Shown piece by piece: positions 48,027 to 58,027 of a stretch of DNA of 64,000 bases. The notes under the pieces were generated by a model. That model made no database searches. It saw nothing but the letters and a program-made list of their open reading frames with translations, and was not told where the DNA came from. This stretch comes from Thauera sp. JM12B12. Lineage in GTDB: Bacteria; Pseudomonadota; Gammaproteobacteria; Burkholderiales; Rhodocyclaceae. Both the position numbers and the translations under genes were made by a program. Position 1 is the stretch's first letter; every line of letters begins with the position of its first letter. The stretch covers positions 2,232,001 through 2,296,000 of the forward strand of contig NZ_CP154859.1 of NCBI RefSeq assembly GCF_039614725.1, written 5' to 3'.

Positions 48027-48794
48027 ATGGGACGCCGGCTGTGTTTCGAAGCGCTTTCCGGCATCCCCGAGATCCGGCCCGGCGACGCACTGGCGCCGCT
48101 GATCGTCGCGGCGCTGGCGGAAAATGGCTGTGCGCTGGGCAGCGACAGCATCGTCGTGGTGGCACAGAAGATCGTGTCGAAGTCGGAAGGCCGCTTCGCC
48201 TGGCTCGATGAGGTCGTCCCTTCCGACAAGGCGCAGGAGCTCGCCCGCATCACCGGCAAGGATGCGCGCCTGGTCGAGCTGACGCTGTACGAATCGACGC
48301 GCGTGCTGCGCGCGGTGCCGGGCGTGCTGATCGTGCGTCATCGCCTGGGCTACGTGATGGCCAATGCCGGCATCGACATGTCCAACGTCCCCGGCGAGGC
48401 CGACCGCGAGCGCGCCCTGCTGCTGCCGCTCGACCCGGACGCCTCGGCCGCCGCGCTGCGCGAGGCCTTGCGCGTGGCCACCGGGCAGGCGGTGGGCGTG
48501 ATCGTCAGCGACAGCTTCGGCCGCCCATGGCGCAACGGCGTGGTGAACGTGGCGCTCGGTTCGGCCGGCATCCCGGCGCTGATCGACCGCCGCGGCGACA
48601 CCGACCGCCACGGCCGCACGCTGCAGATCACCCAGACCGCCTTTGCCGATGCGGTGGCCGCCGGCGCCGCGGTGGTGATGGGCGAAGGCGACGAGGGCAT
48701 GCCGGTGGTGGTCGCCAGCGGCTTCATGCCGGCCGCGCCCGAGACGGACTGCCGGGCGCTGGTGCGCCCGATCGACACGGACCTCTTCCAATGA
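48027..48794 (+). CDS. cofE: F420-0:gamma-glutamyl ligase
   Basis: 255 residues from ATG 48027, chosen because TGAGGA lies seven bases upstream; an ATG at 48003 inside npdG would add eight residues. CofE motifs: VVVAQKIVSKSEGR, NAGIDMSNVPG, VIVSDSFGRPWRNG and VALGSAGIPALIDRRG. It adds glutamates to F420-0 using GTP. It is a free-standing enzyme, not fused to a nitroreductase-like domain as in mycobacterial FbiB. Overlaps cofD (ATGA). Confidence 0.93.
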   Translation: MGRRLCFEALSGIPEIRPGDALAPLIVAALAENGCALGSDSIVVVAQKIVSKSEGRFAWLDEVVPSDKAQELARITGKDARLVELTLYESTRVLRAVPGVLIVRHRLGYVMANAGIDMSNVPGEADRERALLLPLDPDASAAALREALRVATGQAVGVIVSDSFGRPWRNGVVNVALGSAGIPALIDRRGDTDRHGRTLQITQTAFADAVAAGAAVVMGEGDEGMPVVVASGFMPAAPETDCRALVRPIDTDLFQ

Positions 48795-49741
48795 GCGCAC
48801 CCAGCATCCTTGCCCTGAGCGGCGGCGTCGGTGGCGCCAAGCTCGCCGATGGACTGCTGCACGCGGCCGGCCGCGGGCGGCTCACGGTCGCAGTCAATAC
48901 CGGCGACGACTTCACCCACCTCGGCCTGCACGTCTCGCCCGACATCGACACCGCGCTCTACACCCTCGCCGACCTCGCCAACCCCGAGACCGGCTGGGGC
49001 CGGCGCGACGAGACCTGGACCTTCATGGATGCGCTCGCCCGCCTGGGCGGCGAGACCTGGTTCAGGCTCGGCGACGGCGACCTCGCTACTCATGTCGAGC
49101 GCACCCGCCGGCTCGCGGCGGGCGAGCCGCTGTCGGCCATCGTCGCCGACTTCGCGCGCCGCTTCGGCATCGAGGCCGACATCGTGCCAATGTCCGACCA
49201 GCCGGTGCGCACCCGGGTGCGGACGGACGAAGGCACGTTCGACTTCCAGGACTATTTCGTCCGCCAGCAATGCCGGCCGGTGACGCGCGCAGTCGAGTTC
49301 GTGTTCGCGCCCGACACGCGACCCTGCGCCGCGCTCGAGGCGGCGCTCGCCGACGAGGCGCTGGGCGCTATCCTGATCTGCCCGTCCAACCCCTATCTGA
49401 GCATCGCCCCCATCCTCGCCGTGCCCGGCCTGCGTGCGCTGCTGCGCGCGCGCAGCGTGCCGATCGTCGCGGTGTCGCCGCTGGTCGGTGGCGCCGCGGT
49501 GAAGGGGCCGACCGCGAAGATCATGAGCGAGCTGGGCGTGCCGGTGAGCGCGGACGAGATCGTCCGCCACTACGGCGATCTGCTCGACGGCTTCGTGCTC
49601 GATGCGCGCGACGCGCACCTGCGCGTGCGGATCGGCGTGCCGGTGCAGGTGACCGACACGCTGATGCTGACGCCGGCCGACCGCATCCGCGTCGCGCAGG
49701 AGACCCTGGCCTTCGCCGCCACCCTGCCGCCCAGGCCCTGA
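48791..49741 (+). CDS. cofD: 2-phospho-L-lactate (or analogous) transferase CofD/FbiA
   Basis: 316 residues. Starts ILALSGGVGGAKLADGLLHA and has VNTGDDFTHLGLHVSPDID, FRLGDGDLATHV and ICPSNPYLSIAPILAVPGL, all CofD landmarks. It joins the activated three-carbon phospho-acid from CofC to Fo, giving F420-0 or its 3-phosphoglycerate or PEP-derived variant. The sequence alone does not say which variant. Confidence 0.95.
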   Translation: MSAPSILALSGGVGGAKLADGLLHAAGRGRLTVAVNTGDDFTHLGLHVSPDIDTALYTLADLANPETGWGRRDETWTFMDALARLGGETWFRLGDGDLATHVERTRRLAAGEPLSAIVADFARRFGIEADIVPMSDQPVRTRVRTDEGTFDFQDYFVRQQCRPVTRAVEFVFAPDTRPCAALEAALADEALGAILICPSNPYLSIAPILAVPGLRALLRARSVPIVAVSPLVGGAAVKGPTAKIMSELGVPVSADEIVRHYGDLLDGFVLDARDAHLRVRIGVPVQVTDTLMLTPADRIRVAQETLAFAATLPPRP

Positions 49742-49789
49742 CCCAGGCGCGCGTCGTCCATCTGCAGAGCGATGCCGCCGCGCGGCCCA

Positions 49790-49990
49790 GAAACCGAGCT
49801 TCTTCACATTCAGCCGGAATGCATCTTGGGGAGAGTCGCAAGCGTCTGGTTTTAAACGCTTTAGCAAGCCTTGCGCGCGCGCTCGAAGTATCCCGAAGCG
49901 AGTAGCCGTCCGCGTATACGAGGTGTTCCAATCCTGGCAAGGACAGCGCCAGGACCATGCAGACACGACACCTCACCCCTCTTGCAGCCC
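49790..49990 (+). repeat. Intergenic repeat copy 1 (possible RNA leader) before the permease
   Basis: About 200 bases that align with 51772-51973: shared blocks AAACCGAGCT, ATTCAGCCGGAA, AGCGAGTAGCCGTC, CAAGGACAGC and ATGCAGACACGACACCTC. Identity is high at both ends and low in a T-rich centre. No shared ORF is convincing. It could be a structured 5' leader or a mobile intergenic repeat. The permease starts 32 bases after it. Confidence 0.7.
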
Positions 49991-50021
49991 CTGCGGGCTC
50001 GACCCCGGTCGCAGGCAAGCG

Positions 50022-51755
50022 ATGACGGCCTATCTCGTCCTCGCTTCCCTCGCCGTCCTGCTCGCACTGCTGTTGAGCGGCCGCTTCAAGCCCGCGAGCC
50101 TGTTCGTCAGCTGGGCGGTCGGCTATCACCTGCTGATCGGGACGGACGAGAAGAGCTTTCTCGCCAGCTACGTGAATCCGGGCGTGGTCACGCTGGCGTT
50201 GCTGCTGATGGTCTCGCTGGTGCTCGAGCGCGCGCCCTTGCTCGACGCCTTGCCGGCGCGCCTCCTGCGCGGACGTCCGACGTTCGCCGTGTTGCGCCTG
50301 ACCGGCTTCACCGCGATCGCGTCGGCCTTCATCAACAACACCGCGATCGTCGCCGCGCTGCTCGGCACCCTGGCCCGGCAACGCCACCTCCCGCCCTCGC
50401 GCGTCCTGCTGCCGCTGTCGTACGCCGCGATACTGGGTGGCATCACCACCTTGATCGGCACGTCCACCAACCTCGTCGTGAACGCCTTTGCCGTCGAAGC
50501 CGGGCTGCCGCCGATGGGAATGTTCGACCTCGCCTGGGCAGGGGTGCCGATCGCGGTCGTATGCCTGATCGTGCTCGCCATCGGCAGCCGCTACCTTCCG
50601 CTTCATCAGGGCCGCGCCGAGGCGCAGGCCCAGCGCTACTTCCTCGAAGCACGGGTGATGCCGGGCGCGCCGCTGGTCGGACGCACGATCGAACAGAACC
50701 GGCTGCGCCAGCTCGATGGCCTGTACCTGGTCGAGATCGTTCGCAACGCTCACCTCATATCACCCGCGAGTCCGAGCGAGATCCTGCAGGCGGACGACCG
50801 CCTGATCTTCACCGGCGAGATCGCAAAGGTATCGACCCTGCAACGATTCCCCAGCCTGCAACTTTTCGGCCATCAGAGTGGCGCGCTGCTGCACTCGAAT
50901 CTCGTCGAGGTCGTGATCACCGGCGAATCGGAACTCGACGGGCGCACCCTGCGCGATCTGGATTTCCGCACCATGTTCGACGCGGGGGTGGTCGGCATCC
51001 GCCGTGGCAACCAGCAGCTCTCGGGTCAGCTGGGGCGGATCGTCCTGCACGCCGGCGACTGCCTTCTGCTTGCCACCGGGGCGGACTTCGGCCAGCACCG
51101 CAACCTCGACCGCAACTTCGTCATCGTCAGCGGCGCCCCCGTAAGGCCCCGTTTGAGCGCGCGTCAGAGCCTCCTGGCCTTTGCCGGCTTCTTCGCCGTG
51201 ATCGCGCTGGCAGCGCTCGAGCGCCTGCCGCTGCTGCCGGGGCTGCTGATGCTGACCGGGCTGTTCATCGCGTCCGGCCTGCTGGAGGTGGCGGAGATGC
51301 GTCGGCGCTTTCCCTTCGAACTGGTGCTGATCATCGGATCGGCGCTGAGCATTGCGCGCGTCATGGAGGATTCGGGCGCCGCCGGGCTGATCGTGCAGTC
51401 GATGAGCGCGGTGTCCGCCGGCCATGGGGTCTGGGGCGCCTTCATCGGGGCCTATCTGATCACGCTGCTCCTGACCGAGGTGCTCACCAACAACGCCGCC
51501 GCCGCGCTCGGCTTTCCGATCGCCCTGGCGGCCGCACGGGCCTTCGACGCCGATCCGACGCCCTTCATCATGATCGTCTGCTACGGCGCGAGCGCCGGCT
51601 TCCTCGTTCCTTTCGGCTATCAGACGCACCTGATGGTGTTCTCCACCGGGCACTACCGCGCGGTGGACTTCGTACGTCTGGGCCTGCCCATCACGCTGGC
51701 CTACAGCGCCGTCGCGCTGACGGTCGTCCCCTACCTGTTTCCCCTGTACCCCTGA
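50022..51755 (+). CDS. SLC13/DASS-type permease with two RCK-C (TrkA-C) domains
   Basis: 577 residues. N-terminal helices (LVLASLAVLLALLLSG ... INNTAIVAALLGTLAR, GTSTNLVVNAF) and C-terminal helices (TEVLTNNAAAALGFPIALAA, FGYQTHLMVFSTG) carry the paired SNT-type motifs of the SLC13 family. Two soluble RCK-C domains lie between them (about 205-370). Bacterial proteins of this build are sodium-coupled anion carriers, several of them for sulfate. The sulfate-activation genes downstream make sulfate the best guess. Flanked on both sides by the ~200-base repeat. Confidence 0.8.
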   Translation: MTAYLVLASLAVLLALLLSGRFKPASLFVSWAVGYHLLIGTDEKSFLASYVNPGVVTLALLLMVSLVLERAPLLDALPARLLRGRPTFAVLRLTGFTAIASAFINNTAIVAALLGTLARQRHLPPSRVLLPLSYAAILGGITTLIGTSTNLVVNAFAVEAGLPPMGMFDLAWAGVPIAVVCLIVLAIGSRYLPLHQGRAEAQAQRYFLEARVMPGAPLVGRTIEQNRLRQLDGLYLVEIVRNAHLISPASPSEILQADDRLIFTGEIAKVSTLQRFPSLQLFGHQSGALLHSNLVEVVITGESELDGRTLRDLDFRTMFDAGVVGIRRGNQQLSGQLGRIVLHAGDCLLLATGADFGQHRNLDRNFVIVSGAPVRPRLSARQSLLAFAGFFAVIALAALERLPLLPGLLMLTGLFIASGLLEVAEMRRRFPFELVLIIGSALSIARVMEDSGAAGLIVQSMSAVSAGHGVWGAFIGAYLITLLLTEVLTNNAAAALGFPIALAAARAFDADPTPFIMIVCYGASAGFLVPFGYQTHLMVFSTGHYRAVDFVRLGLPITLAYSAVALTVVPYLFPLYP

Positions 51756-51771
51756 CGCGGTCCCGCACTGC

Positions 51772-51973
51772 AAAAACCGAGCTCTTTCAGATTCAGCCGG
51801 AACGCATCTCAAGCAGGGTCGCAACACACTGTTTTATTGATGCTTTTATTCAAACCCCAGGAAACAGAGACGGGCTCAAAGCGAGTAGCCGTCGTCGTAT
51901 CTGAGATGTTTCAATTTTGCCAAGGACAGCACCCAGACCATGCAGACACGACACCTCGAACCTCTCGCAGCCC
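51772..51973 (+). repeat. Intergenic repeat copy 2 (possible RNA leader) before cofC
   Basis: Second copy of the element at 49790-49990, with AAAAACCGAGCTCTTTCAGA, ATTCAGCCGGAACGCATCTC, AAAGCGAGTAGCCGTCGTCG and CCATGCAGACACGACACCTC. It sits 67 bases upstream of cofC. The T-rich centre (TGTTTTATTGATGCTTTTAT) replaces the GC-rich centre of copy 1. Confidence 0.7.
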
Positions 51974-52040
51974 ACGACGCCACACCTGCCTCGCAGCGTG
52001 TCGCGCGCGCTGCCGCGGCCGGATCGCCGGGAGCACGGCC

Positions 52041-52673
52041 ATGAGCTGCTGGGCCGTGGTTCCGCTCAAGGCGCGCCGCTCCGGCAAGACGCGGCTGTCC
52101 GGCCTGCTCGACGAGGCCGCCCGTGCCACGCTGGTGCAGTCGATGCTCGAGACCGTGCTGTCGGCGCTGTCGGCGGCGCAGGAGATCGATCGCATCGCCG
52201 TGGTCAGCAGCGAACCCGAGCGGATCCCCGCCGGCGTGCTCGCCCTGCCCGACCCCGGCGAGGGCCTGAATCCGGCGCTGCACGCCGCCGCCGACAGGCT
52301 GCTCGACCACGGTGCCCGTTCGCTGCTGGTCATCCACGCCGACCTGCCGCTGGTGCGCGCGAGCGACATCGACCAGTTCGTGCGCGCCGGCCGCCGCCAG
52401 GGCATGGCGCTGGCGACCGACCGCCACGGCACCGGCACCAACGCGCTGTTCGTGGCGGATGGCCTCGACTTCCCCTTCCGCTTCGGCACCGACAGCCTGT
52501 CGCGCCATCTGGCCGAAGCCCGCCTGCGCCGGATCACGCCCGCCCTGCCCGCGTTGAACGGCCTCGCCATCGACATCGACACCCCTGCCGACCTCGCCTG
52601 CCTGTGGCCGGCCGCCGCAGCGCCCTTCACGCCTTCCCGCTGGAGCCCGATGCCATGCACGACCTCACTCTGA
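52041..52673 (+). CDS. cofC: CofC guanylyltransferase (2-phospho-L-lactate or 3-phosphoglycerate)
   Basis: 210 residues. Nucleotidyltransferase start WAVVPLKARRSGKTRLSGLL, metal-site region VIHADLPLVRASDI and RHGTGTNALF are the CofC signature blocks. It activates a three-carbon phospho-acid with GTP for CofD. In Burkholderia-group bacteria CofC prefers 3-phosphoglycerate; residue-level comparison would be needed here. The gene overlaps fbiC by 19 bases. Confidence 0.92.
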   Translation: MSCWAVVPLKARRSGKTRLSGLLDEAARATLVQSMLETVLSALSAAQEIDRIAVVSSEPERIPAGVLALPDPGEGLNPALHAAADRLLDHGARSLLVIHADLPLVRASDIDQFVRAGRRQGMALATDRHGTGTNALFVADGLDFPFRFGTDSLSRHLAEARLRRITPALPALNGLAIDIDTPADLACLWPAAAAPFTPSRWSPMPCTTSL

Positions 52674-55075
52674 GCCTTCTCGACCGCGCGCGGGCTGGAC
52701 ACACGCTGTCGGCCGACGACATCCACCTGCTGGCCGAGCACGCGTCGCACGCCCAACTGCTGCAGGCCGCCGAGGCCCTGACGCTGGCCGGGCACGGATC
52801 GAACGTCGGTTACTCGCGCAAGGTCTTCATCCCGCTCACCCGCCTGTGTCGCAACACCTGCGGCTACTGCACCTTCGCCACCACGCCGAAGTCGGTGCCG
52901 AGCGCCTACCTGAGCGCCGACGAAGTGCTGGCCATCGCCCGCGCCGGCGCGGCAGCAGGCTGCCACGAGGCCTTGTTTACCCTCGGCGAACGTCCGGAGT
53001 CGCGCTACCAGGCGGCGCGCGACGCCCTCGCCGCGCTCGGCCATGGCTCGACCATCGAATACCTCGCGGAGATGGCAGCGCTGGTGCATCGTGAGACCGG
53101 CCTGCTGCCGCATGTGAACCCCGGCACCATGAGCGCCGAGGAGATCGCCCTGCTGCGCCCGCTGTCGGCCTCGATGGGCATCATGCTGGAGTCGTCCTCC
53201 AGCCGCCTGTGCGAACGCGGCGGCCCGCACTGGAAGTGCGTGGACAAGCACCCCGACGTCCGCCTCGAGACCTTGCGCCTCACCGGCGAGCAGGCGGTGC
53301 CGATGACCACCGGCATCCTGATCGGCATCGGCGAGACGCGGCGCGAACGCGTCGACTCCCTGCTCGCGCTGCGCGAGCTGCACGCGGCGCACGGGCACCT
53401 GCAGGAGATCATCGTGCAGAACTTCCGCGCCAAGCCCGGGACCGTGATGGCGCGGGCGGACGAGCCCGGCCTGGACGATCACACCTGGACGATCGCGATG
53501 GCGCGCCTGATCTTCGGCGCCCGCATGTCGATCCAGGCGCCGCCCAACCTGCGGCCCGGCGAGCTCGGCCCGCTGCTGCGCGCCGGCGTCAATGACTGGG
53601 GCGGCATCTCGCCGGTCACGCTCGACCACGTCAACCCGGAAGCGGCCTGGCCGCAGATCGACGCGCTCGCCGCCGAGACGGCCACGCACGGCCGGCATCT
53701 GCGCCCGCGCCTGCCGCTGATCCCGTCCTTCGTGGGCGAGGCTGCGCGGTGGAACGACACCGCGATGTGCACCGCCCTGCTGCGCCGCGCCGACGCGAGC
53801 GGCTTCGCCCGCGCCGACGACTGGATCGCCGGCACTGGCCAGGCCCCCTCGCCCGCGGCGCTGCGCGTATTCGCGCCGCAAGCCGGGGCCACGGCGCCCT
53901 CGCAGGCCATCCGCGCGCTGCTCGACAAGGCCCTGGCGGGCCGCGAACTGGCCGAGGACGAGATCGTGCGCCTCTTCGACGCGCAGGGCGCCGACCTGCA
54001 CGCCGTGATGGCGGCCGCCGACCGCCTGCGGCGCGACACCGTGGGCGAAGCGGTCACCCACGTGCGCAACTGCAACATCAACTACACCAACATCTGCCAG
54101 CACCGCTGCGGCTTCTGCGCCTTCGCCAAGAGCCACGCCGCCTCCACGCTGCGCGGCCCGGCCTACCGGCTCGAAGCCGAGCAGGTCGCCGCCCGTGCGC
54201 TCGAAGCCTGGGCACGCGGCGCCACCGAGGTGTGCATGCAGGGCGGCATCCACCCGCACTACACCGGCGACACCTACCTCGAGCTGCTGGCGGCGGTGAA
54301 GCGCGCGACGCCCGACATGCACATCCATGCCTTCTCGCCGCTGGAGATCCGTCACGGCGCCGCCACCCTCGGCCTGTCGCTGCACGACTACCTGCGCCGC
54401 CTGCGCGACGCCGGCCTGCGCACGCTGCCGGGCACGGCGGCGGAGATCCTCGACGACGAGGTGCGCGCGATCATCTGCCCGGACAAGCTCGACACCGCAC
54501 AATGGCTCGAGGTAATGGAGGCCGCGCACGCGGTCGGCATCCGCAGCACCGCGACCATCATGTTCGGCCATGTGGATGCGCCGCGGCACTGGGCGCGCCA
54601 CCTGCTCGCCATCCGCCGCCTGCAGGCGAAGACCGGCGGCTTCACCGAGTTCGTGCCGCTGCCCTTCGTGCATATGGAGTCGCCGCTGTGGCACAAGGGC
54701 CGCGCCCGCTCGGGCCCGACGCTGCGCGAGTCGGTGCTGATGCACGCGGTCGCGCGCCTGGTGCTGCATCCGCTGATCCCGAACATCCAGACCTCGTGGG
54801 TCAAGATGGGCGGCGAAGGCGCGGCGCTCTGCCTGCAGGCCGGCGCCAACGACCTCGGCGGCACGCTGATGTACGAATCGATCACGCGCGCAGCGGGCGG
54901 CGCCAACGGCCAGCTGATGGAGACCGCCGACCTGCGTGCGATCGCGGCGCGCTGCGAACGTCCGCTGCGCCAGCGCACCACCCTCTACGAGGCGGTGCCG
55001 CCTGCGGCCGATGGGGCCGCGGCCGATCCACCTCAACGCCCGCGGCAGGCGCATAGGCTGCACGCGACCGCCTGA
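52655..55075 (+). CDS. fbiC: Fo synthase, CofG-CofH fusion (FbiC)
   Basis: 806 residues with two radical-SAM domains. The CofG half has Cys65, Cys69 and Cys72 (CRNTCGYC); the CofH half has Cys481, Cys485 and Cys488 (CQHRCGFC). It makes the deazaflavin Fo from tyrosine and the flavin precursor 5-amino-6-ribitylaminouracil. The single fused protein is the actinobacterial and proteobacterial form, whereas archaea and cyanobacteria use two proteins. With cofC, cofD, cofE and npdG the pathway is complete in this window. Confidence 0.95.
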   Translation: MHDLTLSLLDRARAGHTLSADDIHLLAEHASHAQLLQAAEALTLAGHGSNVGYSRKVFIPLTRLCRNTCGYCTFATTPKSVPSAYLSADEVLAIARAGAAAGCHEALFTLGERPESRYQAARDALAALGHGSTIEYLAEMAALVHRETGLLPHVNPGTMSAEEIALLRPLSASMGIMLESSSSRLCERGGPHWKCVDKHPDVRLETLRLTGEQAVPMTTGILIGIGETRRERVDSLLALRELHAAHGHLQEIIVQNFRAKPGTVMARADEPGLDDHTWTIAMARLIFGARMSIQAPPNLRPGELGPLLRAGVNDWGGISPVTLDHVNPEAAWPQIDALAAETATHGRHLRPRLPLIPSFVGEAARWNDTAMCTALLRRADASGFARADDWIAGTGQAPSPAALRVFAPQAGATAPSQAIRALLDKALAGRELAEDEIVRLFDAQGADLHAVMAAADRLRRDTVGEAVTHVRNCNINYTNICQHRCGFCAFAKSHAASTLRGPAYRLEAEQVAARALEAWARGATEVCMQGGIHPHYTGDTYLELLAAVKRATPDMHIHAFSPLEIRHGAATLGLSLHDYLRRLRDAGLRTLPGTAAEILDDEVRAIICPDKLDTAQWLEVMEAAHAVGIRSTATIMFGHVDAPRHWARHLLAIRRLQAKTGGFTEFVPLPFVHMESPLWHKGRARSGPTLRESVLMHAVARLVLHPLIPNIQTSWVKMGGEGAALCLQAGANDLGGTLMYESITRAAGGANGQLMETADLRAIAARCERPLRQRTTLYEAVPPAADGAAADPPQRPRQAHRLHATA

Positions 55076-55167
55076 CCCCCCACGCTCCTCGCAGTACCGA
55101 ACCGCGCCGCCCCGGTGGCGCGGCCGGCCCCTCTCGTCCCTAGATCCCGCAACAAGCTGGAGAATCC

Positions 55168-56067
55168 ATGACACTCACCCACCTGCAACGGCTCGAAGCC
55201 GAAAGCATCCACATCCTGCGCGAAGTTGTCGCCGAGGCCGACAACCCGGTCATGCTGTATTCGATCGGCAAGGACAGCGCGGTCATGCTGCACCTGGCGA
55301 TGAAGGCCTTCTACCCGGCGGTGCCGCCCTTTCCGCTGCTGCACGTCGATACGCGCTGGAAATTCCAGGAGATGTACCGCTTCCGCACCCGCATGGCGCA
55401 GGAGACGGGCATGGACCTGCTGGTGCACATCAACCCCGAGGGCGTCGAGAAGGACATCAACCCCTTCACCCACGGCTCGGCGATCCACACCGACATCATG
55501 AAGACCGAGGGCCTCAAGCAGGCGCTCGACCAATACGGCTTCGACGTGGCCTTCGGCGGCGCGCGACGCGACGAGGAGAAGTCGCGCGCCAAGGAGCGCG
55601 TGTTCTCGTTCCGCACCGCCCAGCACCGCTGGGACCCGAAGAACCAGCGTCCCGAGCTGTGGAAGCTCTACAACGCCAGGAGGCACAAGGGCGAGTCGAT
55701 CCGTGTGTTCCCGCTGTCGAACTGGACCGAGCTCGACATCTGGCAGTACATCTACCTGGAGAACATCCCGATTGTGCCGCTGTACTACGCCGCCGAGCGG
55801 CCGGTCGTCGAGCGCGACGGCACGCTGATCATGGTCGATGACCACCGCATGCCGCTCAAGCCCGGCGAGGTGCCGATGATGAAGAAGGTGCGCTTCCGCA
55901 CTCTGGGCTGCTACCCGCTGACCGGTGCGGTGGAGTCCGAAGCCGACACGCTGCCGGCGATCATCCAGGAGATGCTCCTCACCCGGACCTCCGAGCGCCA
56001 GGGCCGCGTGATCGACCACGATTCCGCCGCTTCCATGGAAAAGAAAAAGCAAGAGGGGTATTTCTGA
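55168..56067 (+). CDS. cysD: Sulfate adenylyltransferase small subunit
   Basis: 299 residues, a complete CysD of the PAPS-reductase/ATP-pyrophosphatase fold. [16 protein letters not shown] is the PP-loop (SGGKDS-like), with [12 protein letters not shown] and [16 protein letters not shown]. With CysN it makes APS from ATP and sulfate. The stop overlaps the ATG of cysNC. Placement between F420 genes and a sulfotransferase is unusual. Confidence 0.95.
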   Translation: MTLTHLQRLEAESIHILREVVAEADNPVMLYSIGKDSAVMLHLAMKAFYPAVPPFPLLHVDTRWKFQEMYRFRTRMAQETGMDLLVHINPEGVEKDINPFTHGSAIHTDIMKTEGLKQALDQYGFDVAFGGARRDEEKSRAKERVFSFRTAQHRWDPKNQRPELWKLYNARRHKGESIRVFPLSNWTELDIWQYIYLENIPIVPLYYAAERPVVERDGTLIMVDDHRMPLKPGEVPMMKKVRFRTLGCYPLTGAVESEADTLPAIIQEMLLTRTSERQGRVIDHDSAASMEKKKQEGYF

Positions 56068-57974
56068 TGGCACACGTTTCCGACCTCATCGCCACCGACA
56101 TCGAGCAGTACCTGAAGGCGCACGAACACAAGAGCCTGCTGCGCTTCATCACCTGCGGCAGCGTGGACGACGGCAAGAGCACGCTGATCGGCCGCCTGCT
56201 CTATGAATCGAAGATGCTGTTCGAGGACCAGCTCGCCGCGGTCGAGGCCGACTCGAAGAAGTTCGGCACCCAGGGCGACCAGATCGACTTCGCGCTGCTG
56301 GTCGATGGCCTCGCCGCCGAGCGCGAGCAGGGCATCACGATCGACGTGGCCTACCGCTTCTTCTCCACCGACAAGCGCAAGTTCATCGTCGCCGACACCC
56401 CGGGCCACGAGCAGTACACCCGCAACATGGTCACCGGCGCCTCCACGGCCGATGTGGCCATCCTGATGGTCGATGCGCGCAAGGGCATCCTGACGCAGAC
56501 TCGCCGCCACAGCTACCTGGTGTCGCTGCTGGGCATCCGCCACATCGTGGTGGCGATCAACAAGATGGACCTGGTCGACTATTCGGAGAAGGTCTTCCGC
56601 GACATCCGCGAGGACTATTCCGCCTTCGCCGCGCAGATCGGCCTCGAGGACGTGAGCTTCATCCCGCTGTCGGCCTTCAAGGGCGACAACATCATCGAGC
56701 CGAGCAGCGCGATGCCCTGGTACCACGGCAGCACGCTGATGGGCTACCTGGAGACGGTCGAGATCGACGACGCGCGCATGCAGCGCGCCCCCTTCCGCCT
56801 CCCGGTGCAGTGGGTCAACCGCCCGAACCTGGATTTCCGCGGCTTCGCCGGCCAGGTGGCGAGCGGCGTGATCCGCCCGGGCGACCGCATCCGCGTGCAG
56901 CCCTCGGGGCGCGAGAGCACGGTGGCGCGCATCGTCACCCACGGCGGCGACCTGCCGCAGGCGGTCTCCGGCCAGTCGGTGACACTGACGCTGGCCGACG
57001 AGATCGACATCTCGCGCGGTGACGTCATCTCCACGGTGGCGGCCCCCGCCGAGGTGGCCGACCAGTTCGAGACCACGCTGGTGTGGATGCACGACGAGCC
57101 GATGCTGCCCGGCCGCCCCTACCTGCTCAAGATCGGCGCCAAGACGGTCACGGCCACGATCACCGACATCAAGTACCAGGTGAATGTGAACACGCTCGAG
57201 CACGTCGCGGCGAAGAAGCTCGAACTCAACGCGATCGGCGTGTGCAACCTCAGCCTCGACCGTCCGATCGCCTTCGATGCCTATCGCGACAACCGCGACA
57301 CCGGCGGCTTCATCCTGGTCGACCGGCTCTCCAACAACACCGTCGGCGCCGGTCTGCTGCACTTCGCGCTGCGGCGCGCGCACAACATCCACGTGCAGCA
57401 CGTCGATGTCGACAAGGTCGCGCGTTCGGCCCTGAAGCACCAGAAGAGCTGCGTGCTCTGGTTCACCGGCCTGTCGGGCGCGGGCAAGTCCTCGATCGCC
57501 AACCTGGTCGAGAAGAAGCTGCACGCGCTCGGCCACCACACCTACCTGCTCGACGGCGACAACGTGCGCCACGGGCTGAACAAGGACCTCGGCTTCACAG
57601 ATGCCGACCGCGTCGAGAACATCCGCCGCGTGGCCGAAGTGGCCAAGCTCATGGTGGATGCCGGCCTGATCGTGCTCACCGCCTTCATCTCGCCCTTCAA
57701 GTCCGAGCGGCGCATGGCGCGCAGCCTGATGGGCGAGGACGAGTTCATCGAGATCTTCGTCGACACGCCGCTCGAGGTCGCCGAGCAGCGCGACGTCAAG
57801 GGCCTCTACAAGAAGGCGCGCCGCGGCGAGCTGAAGAATTTCACCGGCATCGACTCGCGTTACGAGGCGCCGGAGAGCCCCGAGCTGCAGCTGACGACGC
57901 CCCAGCTCTCGCTCGACGCGGCCGCCGACGCGGTCATCGCCACGCTGCGCCTGCGCGGCGTCATCGCCGACTGA
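56067..57974 (+). CDS. cysNC: Bifunctional CysN (sulfate adenylyltransferase GTPase) / CysC (APS kinase)
   Basis: 635 residues. CysN part: GTPase motifs GSVDDGKST (about residue 30), [12 protein letters not shown] and NKMDLVDYS, followed by EF-Tu-like beta domains. CysC part: P-loop [12 protein letters not shown] (about residue 470) and [16 protein letters not shown]. The fusion carries sulfate through APS to PAPS in one complex with CysD. PAPS is needed by sulfotransferases, and one is encoded four genes downstream. Confidence 0.95.
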   Translation: MAHVSDLIATDIEQYLKAHEHKSLLRFITCGSVDDGKSTLIGRLLYESKMLFEDQLAAVEADSKKFGTQGDQIDFALLVDGLAAEREQGITIDVAYRFFSTDKRKFIVADTPGHEQYTRNMVTGASTADVAILMVDARKGILTQTRRHSYLVSLLGIRHIVVAINKMDLVDYSEKVFRDIREDYSAFAAQIGLEDVSFIPLSAFKGDNIIEPSSAMPWYHGSTLMGYLETVEIDDARMQRAPFRLPVQWVNRPNLDFRGFAGQVASGVIRPGDRIRVQPSGRESTVARIVTHGGDLPQAVSGQSVTLTLADEIDISRGDVISTVAAPAEVADQFETTLVWMHDEPMLPGRPYLLKIGAKTVTATITDIKYQVNVNTLEHVAAKKLELNAIGVCNLSLDRPIAFDAYRDNRDTGGFILVDRLSNNTVGAGLLHFALRRAHNIHVQHVDVDKVARSALKHQKSCVLWFTGLSGAGKSSIANLVEKKLHALGHHTYLLDGDNVRHGLNKDLGFTDADRVENIRRVAEVAKLMVDAGLIVLTAFISPFKSERRMARSLMGEDEFIEIFVDTPLEVAEQRDVKGLYKKARRGELKNFTGIDSRYEAPESPELQLTTPQLSLDAAADAVIATLRLRGVIAD

Positions 57975-57978
57975 AGGC

Positions 57979-58000
57979 AGCGGGCCCGCGCGGGCCCGCT
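57979..58000 (+). other. 22-base perfect palindrome between cysNC and cysQ
   Basis: AGCGGGCCCGC and its exact complement, placed four bases after the cysNC stop. It can form an 11-bp hairpin but no T run follows, so it may attenuate or stabilise mRNA ends rather than terminate. Confidence 0.5.
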
Positions 58001-58027
58001 CTCCCCCACACACGAACAGGAGCCACC

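Noticed and set aside
49790..51973. The ~200-base repeats as coding fragments on the minus strand
   Set aside because: Both translate to vaguely similar peptides, but that follows from nucleotide similarity; gaps are not in multiples of three in the centre and there is no start or ribosome site.
57979..58000. 22-base perfect palindrome as a replication origin or phage site
   Set aside because: It is isolated, between co-oriented cys genes, with no iteron or AT-rich neighbour; a transcript hairpin is simpler.
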